Assembly (NCBI GenBank): GCA_009599575.1
Contig: VWND01000023.1
Span: forward strand, 422,501-486,500
Source of the DNA: Blumeriella jaapii
Lineage: Eukaryota; Ascomycota; Leotiomycetes; Helotiales; Drepanopezizaceae
DNA length: 64,000 nucleotides
Reading direction: 5' to 3'
A program made the translations under genes and the position numbers. Positions 11,637-23,500 of this stretch are shown here, in pieces (the first letter of the stretch is position 1; the number at the start of each line of letters is the position of its first letter). Under the pieces are notes generated by a model. That model did not search any database. It was given only the letters and a program-made list of their open reading frames with translations, and was not told the DNA's origin.

Positions 11637-11990
11637 GCGTATTTAATTTCGAAAGATCAGATTCAGAATCGTTTGGGTTTTTTTCTTTCGGAGTACCGGT
11701 GTTTTCCGAATCTGATTCCGTAAAGTCGTCGCGTCTTCTGTTGATTGGCTTAAAGCTTATGGCTCGGCGTCGATTTCCGGCTGTTTTCACTCGCGGTGCT
11801 TTTTTTTGCGTCTCTGATGTTTGCGTGTTCAGCTTCGAGAAGTCAGATTCAGGGTCGTTTGGATCCTTCTTTTTCGGGATGCCGATATCTTCCGAATCTG
11901 ATTCCGTAAAGTCGTCGCGTCTTTTGTTAATTGGCTTAAAACCTATAATTCGGCGTCGATTTCCGGCTGTTTTCACTCGCGGTGCTTTTT
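11637..11990 (-). repeat. 186-bp tandem duplication in A2 ORF3
   Basis: Two units with a period of 186 bp (62 codons) start near 11637 and 11823. Both contain the segment coding TAGNRRRxIxFKPINxRRD and a Ser/Asp/Glu-rich stretch. A1 and A3 have one unit. The right edge of the first unit falls inside a copy of the 35-bp palindromic module (11788 onward is truncated). Confidence 0.85.
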
Positions 11991-12008
11991 CTGCTGGCGA
12001 CGCGAATG
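11974..12008 (-). repeat. 35-bp palindromic module, locus d of A2
   Basis: Arms cactcgcggtgctt and tggcgacgcgaatg surround the core tttctgc. It is flanked by the direct repeat gtttt at 11969-11973 and 12009-12013. The reading frame of ORF3 passes through it. Confidence 0.85.
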
Positions 12009-13050
12009 GTTTTCTTTTCCGAACAAAAAAGGTTTCGAAAATATCGGCGCGCTTTTTTACGTTTTCCGTTTTTATTTTTTTCGGAATCGTTTTTATAAGT
12101 ATAATAGGTTTTTTGTATTCGAATAAGCGGTTATTTGCTGTTACGCTTTTGGTTTCGTTCTCGGATTCGTTTTCGATAATTAAAAATAAAAATCGCTAAG
12201 TTATTTTAGCTGTTTTAAAAGTATTAGTTGCTATCGCGTATATCTTTTCGAACTAAACGAAAATAATATTAGCTTTTTCGTCCTTTTCGTCGTCGTAAAT
12301 TTAAAATATCGGCATGGCGTCGTTTTTTTTTTCGATATAAAAATACCGCATTTAGCAATATTTAATCTTTTGCTTTAAAAAAAAATCAGACTTAAAGTTT
12401 CGCAGCCGATTAAAATTCTTTTTAACGACTGTATAGCGTCGTCGACCAGTTTGCAAACAATTATAAAAAAGCCTGTAAACCTGCGGGCCTTTAGATTGTT
12501 AGCTTTCAAAGCTTGCGTTTTAAAAATATAAGCGTTTAGTACCTAGACTCCTTTTTTAATAAAAATAATAATTTCGAAAAAACGAACAAAATGCCGAAAT
12601 AAAATAATACCGGTGATTTTGCTAAAAACGTATTTTTAAATATTTTTTCTTCGTTGATTTAACAAAAAACGCAATATTCGGTTTGTTATTTTCTTTTTAT
12701 TATCTCGAACTTTTTTTGCTTCGGCGAAAGCTTTTAAAGCGTTATCGTAATTCAGCAGAAACTTATCGTAATTAAAGCTTTTGCGAACGAATTTAATTTT
12801 AACAAAACCTTCGTAATCGAATAAAAATTCGTTAACGTTTTCAATTATTATATCGAATTATTTTATAAATATCTTTACGAAAGCTGCTTATTAATTTAAA
12901 GTCGCGGTATTATATACTTATTTAAACTCGGAAAAATTGCGTATAATAATTCCGTTTTAAAATAAATTAAAAATAAGTTTGCCAGGTTTAATAACGCTTT
13001 GCTTAAAAACGATATAATATCGATAGGTTTGTTAATTAAAAAAATATATT

Positions 13051-13515
13051 ATATTTGTTAAAAAATAATTAAAAAAAAAATACGGGAATTATAAAGTATT
13101 TGTATCTAAAAGTCACGGGAATCCGCATGCTATTTTTTTAATAAAATATAATTGTTCAAATAAGTATTTGTTTAAAACAACGAAAAAAGTAAATAATATA
13201 AAAAGTAGCAAATAATAAAATATATAAAAAATAGTTTTCGTAAAATATACGAGCAATATAAATGTATTAAATATACGGCTTAAACATATACAAAGCTTTT
13301 GTTTTAATAAACAAAAGTATAATCAAATAAAAAAAAGTACAATAAATGTTTTAAATAATATAAAAAAAGATCTTAAAAATAAACAATATATATAAAATAA
13401 AATAATTAAATTATATACAAGCAAACAAAACAAAAACAATAAAACAATATATAATAAAAAAGAAAATAATAAATAATAAAAACAATAGAACAGTTAATAA
13501 ATAATTTTATAAGCA
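13051..13515 (-). other. AT-rich spacer of A2 between ORF3 and pol
   Basis: This is about 460 bp of extreme AT content with few CpG, made of short A/T words such as aaataatataaaaa. It has no reading frame of note. The same spacer is at 25349-25850 in A1 and 50865-51300 in A3, so it belongs to the element. It could hold a promoter for ORF3, but no clear TATA/start arrangement can be singled out. Confidence 0.6.
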
Positions 13516-15039
13516 TCTTTCTCCTTTTCGGTCATAAATGAAATCACGACTTAAACTATGCTTTCAACCGCGGAATTATCGTTCGGTTGTTTTCAAACCT
13601 TTTTAAAAGGTTTTTTTTTTTTAAAAATATAATCGCTTTAATCGGAATCGTCGTCGAAGTCGCTAAAATCGGAATCGCTTTCTGATTCAGAATCTAAAAA
13701 ATAAATTTGCTAGTTTTTTTTATAAAATCGTTTCAACCGGTTGGCGGCGAACGTTCCTTTCAGTTTTATTTCATCGAATTTCGTAAGCTTATAATAGCTT
13801 TTATTCAATTCGGCCTTGTATACTTCGTAAGATCCGAACCATTTATAATCAAACTTAATATCGGCCGATTTGTCGATAACGCGCTGAACATCGTAAATTA
13901 AAACCAGATTTTTCTTTTTGATTAGCGTTTTTTTTAAAACCTTGGTTTTATTTCAAACTTTCTTAGCTACTTTTCTATACTTTTTTTTCCTTAAAATTAT
14001 TTTTTTTATATTTATATCGCGATAATCGAATTGTTTAAACCTTATTGCTAACAGATCTGCTTTCGTTTTTATTTTAACCACGTTATAAAACCTTTATATA
14101 AATCATTTTGTTTTCAAAAGCAGTCGAGCGTTTCTGTCGTATTATATAAAAAATAAAATCATTTTAATAAAAGCGTATATATATATACGCATAATAAAAA
14201 GCATTTCCGAAAATTTCCGCGACTAACGCTTATAATTCCTTCGAATAGTTTTTAAAAGGCCGTCGAAAATATTTCTATAATTTCGTTTAACGAATCCGTT
14301 GCCTTTCGAATTATAAGCTGAAATTTAAATGCGTTAAATATCGTATTTTTTTATAAAAGTCTCGATAACGCTTTTATTTTCGAATTTATTATCGACGTTT
14401 AATTTGCTAAATAAATCGTATCGATATACAACGTCTTTTTAAAAAAAAATTGCTATAGCTTCGAAAATAGCGTTTCGGAAAAGTCGCTTTTTAAGTTATT
14501 CAAATAAATCGTTAATAACATACAAAATATATATAACCGCGATCGGTAATTAATACGCGTATAACATCGAAATTAATTTTCTTTCAGATTTTAAAAAACT
14601 ACGTCGGATATAATAAATTTTTTTTTCGGCCAGGCTTTCGTTTTTAGCAAAAAATGCAGCTTTTAACAAAAGTTTTACAATCTTCGAAATATTTTTTTTA
14701 TTAAAAATTGTTTTTAATTCGGTAATAAATAGCTTCAGCTTTTTTATAAAACATTTTTTCGTAGGCTTCTTTTATAATTTGAAATTTATCGGCTTTATTA
14801 TTTATTATTAAGCGTTTTTAATATATATTGTTTTTTATTTTGTACAGCTTTTTATCGGCTAAAATAAAATCGAAAGCCTGATTTTTAAATAATTTAAATT
14901 AATAATTTAATACGCTAAATAATTTAAACAAAATAATTAAATAATATACGATTAAATAAAAATCGTCAGTTTCGTAATTGTCGATCAAAAGTTTATTTTC
15001 GTCGCTAATCGGCTTATTCCGATCGTTTTCGATTAAATC

Positions 15040-15074
15040 CATTCGCGATATCAACCGAAATAATAACGCGAATA
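15040..15074 (-). repeat. 35-bp palindromic module, locus c of A2
   Basis: Arms cattcgcgatatca and taataacgcgaata surround the core accgaaa. It lies in the RNase H-integrase linker, 28 bp from locus b. Confidence 0.75.
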
Positions 15075-15102
15075 CTTTTTCGGCCCGAAAATTAATGTTT
15101 TT

Positions 15103-15137
15103 TACTCGCGGTGCTAGCCGAAATAACAACGCGAATA
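15103..15137 (-). repeat. 35-bp palindromic module, locus b of A2
   Basis: Arms tactcgcggtgcta and taacaacgcgaata surround the core gccgaaa. The right flank is gtttt and the left flank ttttt (preceded by g), an imperfect 5-bp repeat. Confidence 0.8.
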
Positions 15138-17046
15138 GTTTTGGTTTTGTAAAACCCAAAGCGCAAATAGCAAAGCAGCCGATTTCGTTAACAATTTATT
15201 CGTTAATATTTTGTTCGCTTTATTTAGCGAAATCAAACGAATAAAAGCGTTTTCGTTTGGAAAAGCCGTCTGCTGCTGTATTAATTATTTTTTTAATATA
15301 TCTGATTTCGAAACTTATAAATCGCATCCAAGCTATTTAATTAATAACGAACGCTTTTAGTAAATCATTAGCTTTTTTATTTAGTTAATCGACAAAAATT
15401 TTTACGTCCGTTTCCAAAATAAAATATACTTCGTATAATTCGCTTTTTATTTTTTTTATTATTTTAAAAGCGCTTCGATATTCTCGTTTGGTAGCATCGT
15501 AGCGTATTTTCGCGAAAAATTATAAGCCGCTTTCGAATCGTAAAAAATGCCGTTTTTTGTTTTTATCGATTTATTACAATACAGCTTTCTAACCGAAAAT
15601 ATTAACGTCGATAATCAAAATGATTTTTTTTGCGTTTGGGCTGTAATCGATTCGCATAAGCGATAAAGCCGATAAAAAATCGTTTTTAATTTTTATAGCT
15701 TTGCTCTGCTTTTTTTTCCAAACGAAATCGATTTTTTTTTTTATCGTAGCATAAATAAATATAGCTTTTTAAAAAAAGTTTTTAATTTAATTGCGGTAAT
15801 AAATCACAACGCTAATAAAAGCTCTAGCTTCGGTAATATTTTTATACTTTTTTTATTCGCAAATCTTTTTAATTTTTTTTCGTTAAGAATAGCGGCCAGC
15901 GCTATCAGTCATATAACCGACGATATTTATTTCGAATATGCAAAATTTTAATCGAAAGCCAATAATAGCTTTGGCTTTTTCGAAGCAAATTATAATTTTG
16001 TCGATATTTTAAATATGTTTTATTATATAGCGTCGAACTTCAGGAAAAATCTTTTTATTATTATAATATAATTTAAGGCCTTTTATTCCGACGTCGTTAA
16101 CGTAAAGCAAAACAATATCGGAAATGCAAATTATAAAAACTTTATATACGATTCTTACGAATTAAACGATTAAATTAATAATTTCTATAAATACTTTCGT
16201 TATACGTAATAAACCGATTAAAATTTAAATTGCTATTATATTTCGAAATCGTAGATCAAATACTAAATGGTCGTAGCCGGAAAACAGATTAAAAAAAAAG
16301 CGATCGTTAGTTTTACGAATTCGTTCGAAAATTAATCGACGTTGAATAGCACGTTAGCGTTTCGTATCGTTATTCTGTTTATTTCGACGATTGCGATAAT
16401 AAATCTGTAAATGCTTTTTTTTTTTTTCGCAACGATAAACTATTTGTTTTTATATAAGCCGTGGCAAAATTCGAAAATCTTTTATTTAATTCGTTTTTTC
16501 AGCATTTCGACTATTTTATTCTGAAAAGCTTTAAAAACTAAAAAAGTCTTTTTTTGCCAAGCTTCGTAAAATACGGTTTTAATATCGATATAAAGCGTAA
16601 CGTCAAAGCTGAATTAGCTTATTTCGGTAAAATCAAAAATCATAGCCTTTTTTCGGTTGCGTAAAACTTCGTATAAAATCTTTTTTTTTTTTTAATAAAA
16701 ATTAAGTTCCGATTGCTAAATTATTAAATCGTTTTTTTGTAAATCGGCTATTAAATAATAAGCTGGAAAATCGGCCGGTAATAAATTTTTCGAATTCGCT
16801 AATAACTAATTAAAATAATTTTATTATTTTATTTTTTTCAAACCAATCGTTTATTTTTCCGAAAATATTTCCATCGGATTCGCCAAGATTTACAAATCGT
16901 ATTTTATTAGCTTTGCGCTTGTAAAAAGTGCTAATATTAACATAAAAAAGTAGAATATATAAATCGGATTTGTTTAATATAAAAACGAAATCTTCGAAAT
17001 TTTTATTTCCGAGTTAATAGCCAAAAATATTAATATTAATTAATTT

Positions 17047-17081
17047 TATTCGCGGTGCTATTTCGATTAGCGATATAAATG
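17047..17081 (-). repeat. 35-bp palindromic module, locus a of A2
   Basis: Arms tattcgcggtgcta and tagcgatataaatg surround the core tttcgat. It lies in the protease-RT linker; the right arm has decayed by C/G-to-T/A changes. Confidence 0.75.
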
Positions 17082-17934
17082 CTTTTAGCCGAGTATTTTC
17101 CAGGTTTTATTACAACCCAGCGTTTGTTCTAAAACCAAAGCCGGCTATTCGTTTTCCGATAAAACGTCGACTAAAAAAACTTTATCGCCGGCGACGATGA
17201 TTTGGCTTTAAAAAAATCGGTTCCAGTTTTAAAAAAAAGCTTTTATCTGGCCGTTTTCGGTATATTTAAAGCTAACGAAACTTTCCAAAATTCAAAGTAT
17301 TTTAAAAATAATAAAATAAAAGCATTTTTTTATTATCAAAAAATTTTTATAAATAATAATACTTTTAACGTCGACTTTTATATTTCGTACAATTTCATTA
17401 AATTTAATAATATTTTTATTAACGATAATATAAATTATTCGTTTATCGGTAATAATCGAAACACTATTAGTTTCGGCTGTTTCCTGGTTTATGCAATTGA
17501 TTTCGGCTCTATTATCGAATAAAGCGAAGGCGGTCGTATTTTTCTTAAGTATAATTTTTATTTTTAATACTTTTATAGCCGTGTAAAAGCAGTTTCGTCG
17601 TTTTGATTTCTAGGTTTTTATAACGAAAATCAAAAGGCTGATTTTTTCCGAAGATTCTTTTTTATCGGCTAAATTAACTGCGGTGTTATAAATTTTTTTC
17701 TGATTTTTTTTTAATTTAAAATCGTTTTTTTTTCGAATAATTTTAATTTTTTCGTTTTTTTTTAATACGAAAATTTGTTTATTAATAACTTTATCGAATT
17801 TTCTTTTTATGCTAAATAAATCGCTGAATTTTAATTTAATTTTCTGTTCCATGATTTTTTTAATAGCTTCGTCGACGGCTTCGGAGCTAATATATTTGTC
17901 GATTTATTTCTCGCTTCGTATTAATAATAAGCGC

Positions 17935-19690
17935 TTAGAAATTAGTTTTTTTTAAATAATTTAAACCGGAATATCGGTGTCGATATCGTTTATATCATCG
18001 TCAATTTCTTTTATTATAAGCGTTTTTTTAATAATTTTATCGGTTTTTTCTCGAATTCTAAAATCTTTTTCCTTTTCGATTTTAACGTTTTTTTTTATAT
18101 CAGTCGGTTTAGCGAATAAAACAAAAGCATTTTGCTTTTTTATAATTCGCTGGCTTAATTATACAGCTATAATATTTGCAGATACGATAATTGCATTAGT
18201 AATATATATATTTATTTTTTATTTATACACCTGGATTTTACTTACACTTAAAATAAAAGATTTCTTTTTGATTAATACGCTTTCTGGAATATTTTCTTTT
18301 TTACTAATAAAAATCGTTTTCGCATTTTTTCTGTTTTTCAAACAGTCGTTTTATTCCGTACTTCTTATTTTTAAGCGAATAATATTCAACCAACTCTGAT
18401 TTTCAGCTTTATTAAAAAGGTCCATTTCTGCTTCCGTCGGTCCGAAGCAAATCGCTCCGTATTTGTTAATATAGCAAACACTATTATTTATACAAAAATT
18501 AAATGCTTTGCATTTAAAGCGAATATAAGGTTTTTCGCAATAAATTTCTCTATTATTACAAAATCCATATTTAAGGCCACGGGGTCTGTTTTAATAATTA
18601 CCTTTACTATTTTAATAGCCGCGATTTTAATTCCCGCGTTGATTTTCTTTTTTCTGATAATCGTTATTATAATTAATATTTCGCTAATTTTAATCGCTAG
18701 CACGGGAAAGTTGCCACTAAGCAGCTATTACTCCTACGGTAGCTTAGCGAAGCTGATCGCTTCGCGCATTTTAAAAAAAGTAATTGTTATAAAAGCCATT
18801 TTAATCGTTTTTATTATCCGAATTAACGTAAAAAAGTTTTTTTTGCTATTGCATAAAATCTTCGATTTTGCTTTGAAGTTTTTAAATCTTAATATCGGTA
18901 AACTTTAATACGAGAGTTTCGATATTTTTATTAAGCTTTTCCAAGCTAATAAATTTTGCAAAACGATTAAATAATATAATAATTAATTGTTTTTTAGCGA
19001 TTTCGGTAACTTTTAATAGCTGGGCATATTTTTGTACTAAAGCTTCCACGTCTTTTTTGTAAATAAAAAAAAAAGATTTCTTTTGGTCTATAGCTTTAAT
19101 AATACGTTCGTTTTAGTTTTGTTTAAAAACGAATTTCAAAAATTTGAAATACTAATCGAAGATTTCAAAATCCTGTTTATTAATTTTAAAATGCTTAATA
19201 ATTTTGTTACGAATGCTAATTAAAAGGCCAAATAAAAACAATTTTCCTTGCTTAACCTCGCTTAAAACCTTTTTATTAACGAAAACGTCAGAAACCCTCG
19301 TATAAATACGATAATAAATCTTAAGTTTTTTAGCTTAGCGAGTTGTTATAATAAACTGTTTAAAAAAAGCGATAATATCGCGAATTTGCTAACGATCGTA
19401 ATTTCGGAATTCCGATTTTAAGATTTTAACTAGCTTACGCCAGTTTCGAGCCCTAATAGCTTTTTATTTATTTATCGATTTAATAATATTTTTAGTAATT
19501 GGGTTATAATAGCAAAGAAGTTTATCGAATATTTCAGTTTTAGAAACTCCGAAATTCTTACAGGTTTTTTTATATTTTTCGATAAAATCGGTAATATTGG
19601 CGCCATTAAATAAAAATGTACCAAAAAAGCCAGAAAAAAACATGCGGCCTCGCATAAAAAAACGAAAAGCGTCGTTATTTATAATATTAA
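17935..19690 (-). pseudogene. gag: gag of A2, decayed
   Basis: The minus strand reads LFNGANITDFIEKYKKTCKNF near 19590, as in A1 and A3, followed by the helical capsid-like region and a cysteine-rich segment near 18500-18590. Several TAA/TAG stops interrupt it. It is continuous with pol. The start is inferred by alignment to A3, which keeps an ATG at 57497. Confidence 0.75.
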
Positions 19691-20425
19691 TAAAAATGTT
19701 AATAGGGTTTGAATTAAACGAATAAATGTTTTCTGAAATTGCAAATTAAAAGTTTTTAATATAAAAAAAATCGTTTTTAATAAAAGAGCTATTAAAAAAA
19801 TCTTTATGTTTTCTAAAGAAATTAAATAAAATAAAATTGCGTTTAAATATTTAAATAATATATTAAAAAACTTGTTTTTTAATAAGTCAATTATATTAAT
19901 ATAATATTGCTATATAATTCACGGTCTCGATATTCCGTAGCTTAAGCCAATGCACGTACAGCCATTTCCTTATTATTTTTAATAAAAAGCCGCAAATTGT
20001 AATTACTATAATTACAAAGCGTAAAATCAAAAGGTTAAGTTTTCGCCAGGCGTTTAATCAAAAAAATCTAGTTTAAAAAGGCCGAGCGCAGCGGTCGAAA
20101 CGTATAAATCAATATTCGATTTGTTATTTTTAAATAAAAAAGCGACTTTCGAGCTTTGAATTTCGCACGATTCAGAATTGCCTAACCGTAATTTCAAACG
20201 TTTCTGAAATATATTACACTTTTATAATCCAATAATTATACGCAGAATAAAAAAAGCTATTAAAAGTCTTTTATATAATACAGCTGCGAACAATATTATA
20301 TAAAAAGTTTTTTAAGCCGTAATAGCGAAATATCGAAGTCGACCTCGACTAAAAATTTAAAAAATGCATCGGCGAATATATAAAAACGAAACACCGAAGT
20401 TTAAATCCCTGCGTAAATTATTAAA
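19691..20425 (-). other. 5' leader and primer site of A2
   Basis: This is the leader between gag and the 5' LTR. The WLYVHW-coding segment of the leader frame is at about 19960-19975. The primer site next to the LTR is decayed to cctgcgtaaattattaaa on the plus strand. No other feature is seen. Confidence 0.6.
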
Positions 20426-20691
20426 TGTAAAAGTAAATAGAAAAACCAAACTGATACGGCTATATATCGATGGGTAAGATAGTTTAAGAAATCCCTAGAA
20501 AAACTGAAAAAAGAAAAAGAAAAATAAGTAAAAATATAAATTAGGCTGCGTGCTTATGGTACTATCTAAAGGAATGCTTTGTTCTTATATCTGTTGAAAG
20601 TAGTCAATGGCAGAAGGTCTCGGAGGAATCCATGCCTCGACCATAGCTAAAACTACCAACTCCCATCAATACAAGGTATCACCGTTTTACA
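20426..20691 (-). repeat. 5' LTR of A2
   Basis: This 266-bp LTR runs from tgtaaaagtaaatag to accgttttaca. Compared with the 3' LTR of the same element it keeps more G and C, especially over its last 120 bp (ggtctcggaggaatccatgc). It carries the TATA segment as cttatatctg on the plus strand. Confidence 0.93.
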
Positions 20692-20696
20692 GTGTT

Positions 20697-22740
20697 ATTA
20701 TCGTCGTTTCCTTTCGTAGCGTCTCGTACAGCTTTCTTTCGAAAAGCCATCAGGCTGCTAGCTATGCGATTAGCGTAAAAAATTTGATCAACGATACGGA
20801 ATGCGGAAAAGAAATCAGCTATTTCAACGATAAAAACAGCTGTTTCGGAGGCCGTAAAAGGTCGAAGTTTTTCAGTCAAAAAGCGGTGATCGATTTGATC
20901 GGCTCGGAAAAGGGTTTGCAGGCGCTGAATGCGTTTAAAAGAGTTTTGGCGGTCGAATTCGGTCGTACGACGTGTTAATGCGTCAGCCAAAAGATTGTGT
21001 TTACCTAGTCTGTACGTAATAAAAAAATTGTAGTCGGCGAGGAGCTCGGCCCAACATGCCTGTCGAGCGTTCAAGAGTTTGAAAGTTATAAAGTATTCCA
21101 AAGCCTTATAATTAGTAATTATTTTAATTTAATAAACTAAGCCAGCTAATTTAGCACGAAAATTGCCTAAAAATCTTACGATTGCGAATATTTCTTTATC
21201 GTGTACGACGTAGTTCAGCTCTGCGAAAGCTATGGTTTTGCTAAAGTAAGCGACTGAAAGCCAGTCGTCGCTATAAAATTGCGAAAGCATAAAAGCTACT
21301 ACGCCGTCGAAAACGTTAATCTTTAATATGCAAAAAAGGTTTTGCCTGTAATATTGTAAAACTGGTGCAATAGTAAAAGCTAGTATAAAAAAATCGAAAC
21401 TCTTCTGATATTCAAAAGTAAAATTGTAAAAAACGTTAATCTTAATCAAATAAATCAAAAGCTTTGCAATTATACCGTAATTTCGAATAAAACGTCGGTA
21501 AAAATTACAAAAACCAAAAAAGCTTTGTATACTTTTTACAATAATAAAAAGCTTTTAGTAAGCGACCACGGAAACTTTTTCTGAATTTATTTCTAAGCTT
21601 TCAGTCGAAATAATAAAGCTTAGGTAACGGATCCGAATAACGTTGAATTTAAACTTCCGAATATCGGCCTGTAATCCAGCGTCAGCGAGCCTTTGGAATA
21701 TTTTGCGAACGTATATAGCGTATTTCAAAAAGTCGGACGAATAAATAAAAATATTATTCAGATATATAATATAAAAATCGTTTAAATAATCGAAAAAAAC
21801 GTCGTTCATATAACATTAATAAATTGCGAATCTATTAATAAAACCAAAAGATAGTATTTTACATTTATAAGCGCCGTAACGCGTACGAAACATCGTTAAT
21901 TTTTTACTAACGGAGTCCATTCGAATTTTATAAAAAACTTAACGAATATCGAACTTCGTAAAAATTCGCGCTTCCGAAAAACAAGCAAAAGTCTTATCGA
22001 TAAAAGGAAAAGGATAGCGATCTTTACGAATAATATTATTAAAAGCTCAATAATCGATACAAAAACGCAATAAACCGTCGGGTTTTTTAGCGAAAAGCAT
22101 TGGAGCAGCGAAAAAAGCGATGAAAAATTCGATAAAACCTTTATCAAAATTATTTTATAAATAAATTTTAATAATCTCGAGCTCTGAAATCGATATTTTA
22201 TACAAAAAAGTGTATTTCAGCTTTTTCTCACTTATAATAAACTCGATTTTATGGTCGTAAGGCCGGTAAAAGGCTAGCTCGTTACTAGCGGCCTTAAAAA
22301 ACACGTGTTCGAAGTTTTTATACTCCGAAAAAAAAGATTCGAAAAAAGGTTTATTCGAAATTAACTCTGCTAAGCTAATTAAAAAAGTCGAAATCGATAT
22401 TTTATTAATTTTAAAACGTTCGAAAAAACTGTGAAATTAAATCTTAAAAAAAATGTTATACGTAAAATCGTCTAGTATTCTGTCGATCTCGTACAAAAAA
22501 ATTGAAAACATTTCAACTACTTCTTTTCTAAAAATCAGTTTGAAAGCGTATACAATAATCTGGCAGATAAAAATTAAATAAGCAATAAATTAAAAAACTC
22601 GTCTTCGAACTGGTCGTTTAAAAAATTCAAAAAATAGCTGCTTATCTAAACTATCGATTATATTAAGCTGAAAGGCCATCGCGGCGAAAGCTTTTCTTCG
22701 GTCTTTAGTATAACTGTTTTTCGTAGAACGAAAAAGCTGT
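20697..22740 (-). pseudogene. pol: RT-RNase H part of element B pol, decayed
   Basis: On the minus strand, in order: the RT core around 21896-22150 (segments equivalent to LRFCIDY and FTKFDIR, in a frame broken by TAA); the catalytic box as YLNN near 21755-21764 (YxDD with Asp to Asn); the RT connection; and RNase H with VAYFSKT...ELNYVVHDKE (21129-21458) and TYRLGKHNLLADALTRR (20679-21101). This is a classic Gypsy RT-RNase H. Stops are TAA/TAG. A2 separates it from its integrase at 7722-9205. Confidence 0.9.
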
Positions 22741-22747
22741 TTTAACG

Positions 22748-22775
22748 AAAAAAAAAAAAAAAAAAAAAAAAAAAA
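22748..22775. repeat. 28-bp poly-A run
   Basis: This is an uninterrupted run of 28 A in the protease-RT linker of element B. It is a homopolymer expansion, read as poly-Phe codons on the coding (minus) strand. Confidence 0.9.
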
Positions 22776-23500
22776 GAAATAATAAAAAAAGGATCGTCAG
22801 CCTGAAAAAATAGTATAATTTCTTGTATTATCCCACTGGCGTCGCTATCGAAATTAGCACCGTAAATGAAATTCGACCTTTTCGCGCTCCGCACAGCGTC
22901 GTAAATCTGCCACGATTAATCAAAGTTCTTATCACGTTTCACAGCGTCGTTTTAATAGCGAGATTGAATCTTTCGAAAATGCAAATAAAAAACTTTAATA
23001 CAACGAACGTAAAAAACTGTAAAAAAATAAAACTTCGGCCAATAAAGCTTGCGTTTATTACAATCTAATAAAACTTAGTATTCGGCCAACCAAGCTTTTT
23101 CTAGAATTATACTATAATTTCCGAAATTAATAATTAAGAAAAAAGTAAACGATTGTATTCGATTGTTAATAATAAGATTAAAAAGCGTAAAATATATAAT
23201 TAAATAACCACGAGCTCTATTATACCTTTTTACAAAAAAACCGGAAAAAATTAAATCAAAAGTTTTAAAAAAATTAAAAAAATTTAATTAGCGCCGAATC
23301 GATCAACGTATAATCGTTCGTTTTAAAATCGGCGAGCGCTTTCACCTTATACGAAAAGCTATTCTTAATAAATATAACGGGAATTATTAATAAATCGTCA
23401 CCAAAAAGCTTTCGAACGTTAAAATAACGCATATCGCGCAACACGCTTAAAAAAAAAGCTTTGCTTAAGCCTGGGCGTTTCCCCGATTAACGGAAAAGCC
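22776..23500 (-). pseudogene. Protease region of element B, decayed
   Basis: The minus strand near 23285-23330 reads YTLIDSALIKFF. This fits the Gypsy retropepsin active site (L-I-D-S-G-A) with Gly replaced. It lies between the Gag-like region and RT. The rest is poorly kept and full of TAA/TAG stops. Confidence 0.5.
22834..22868. repeat. 35-bp palindromic module in element B
   Basis: Arms cactggcgtcgcta and tagcaccgtaaatg surround the core tcgaaat. It has exactly the 14-7-14 geometry seen in family A and also lies in the protease-RT linker. The right flank aaatt is the same as at locus a of A1. Confidence 0.65.

Larger units (their letters stand above)
9561..13050 (-). pseudogene. ORF3 of A2: unrecognised long frame after integrase
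   Basis: This is a long minus-strand frame lying between the integrase gene and the 3' LTR, interrupted by TAA/TAG stops. Its best-kept part is 11578-11976, a basic/acidic region with KTAGNRRRAISFKPINRRRD and DFTESDSE, present twice here because of a 186-bp duplication. Downstream it has a Cys/His segment (FCYFHVRCYAAY type), several D/E-Y-rich stretches and a C-terminal part with YDELIDYFYDF-like sequence. A1 and A3 keep the same frame. I do not recognise a protein family. It sits where some Gypsy elements carry env-like or extra genes, but no signal peptide or membrane anchor is evident. Confidence 0.6.
13516..17934 (-). pseudogene. pol: pol of A2, decayed
   Basis: On the minus strand, from the right: protease-like segment near 17480-17530; RT about 15790-16560 with the YVND box near 16105; RNase H about 15250-15690; linker with two palindromic modules; integrase about 14150-14900; GPY/F-type module about 13715-13920; and acidic tail ending near 13516 with MTEKEKDAYK. 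Order and length match A1 and A3. Stops are TAA/TAG throughout. Confidence 0.85.
9210..20691 (-). mobile_element. Gypsy LTR retrotransposon A2 inside element B
   Basis: This is a full-length A-family element of 11,482 bp on the minus strand, with LTRs at 9210-9476 and 20426-20691. The flanks are gtgt at 9206-9209 and 20692-20695; if the last LTR base is counted, the duplication is agtgt. It interrupts the integrase zinc-binding region of B. It is longer than A1 and A3 mainly because of a 186-bp tandem duplication in ORF3. All frames carry RIP-type stops. Confidence 0.94.

Noticed and set aside
11699..12199. 166-codon plus-strand frame
   Set aside because: It is antisense to ORF3 of A2, whose minus-strand frame is conserved in A1 and A3.
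20607..20978. 123-codon plus-strand frame
   Set aside because: It starts in the A2 LTR and runs antisense to the RNase H of element B.
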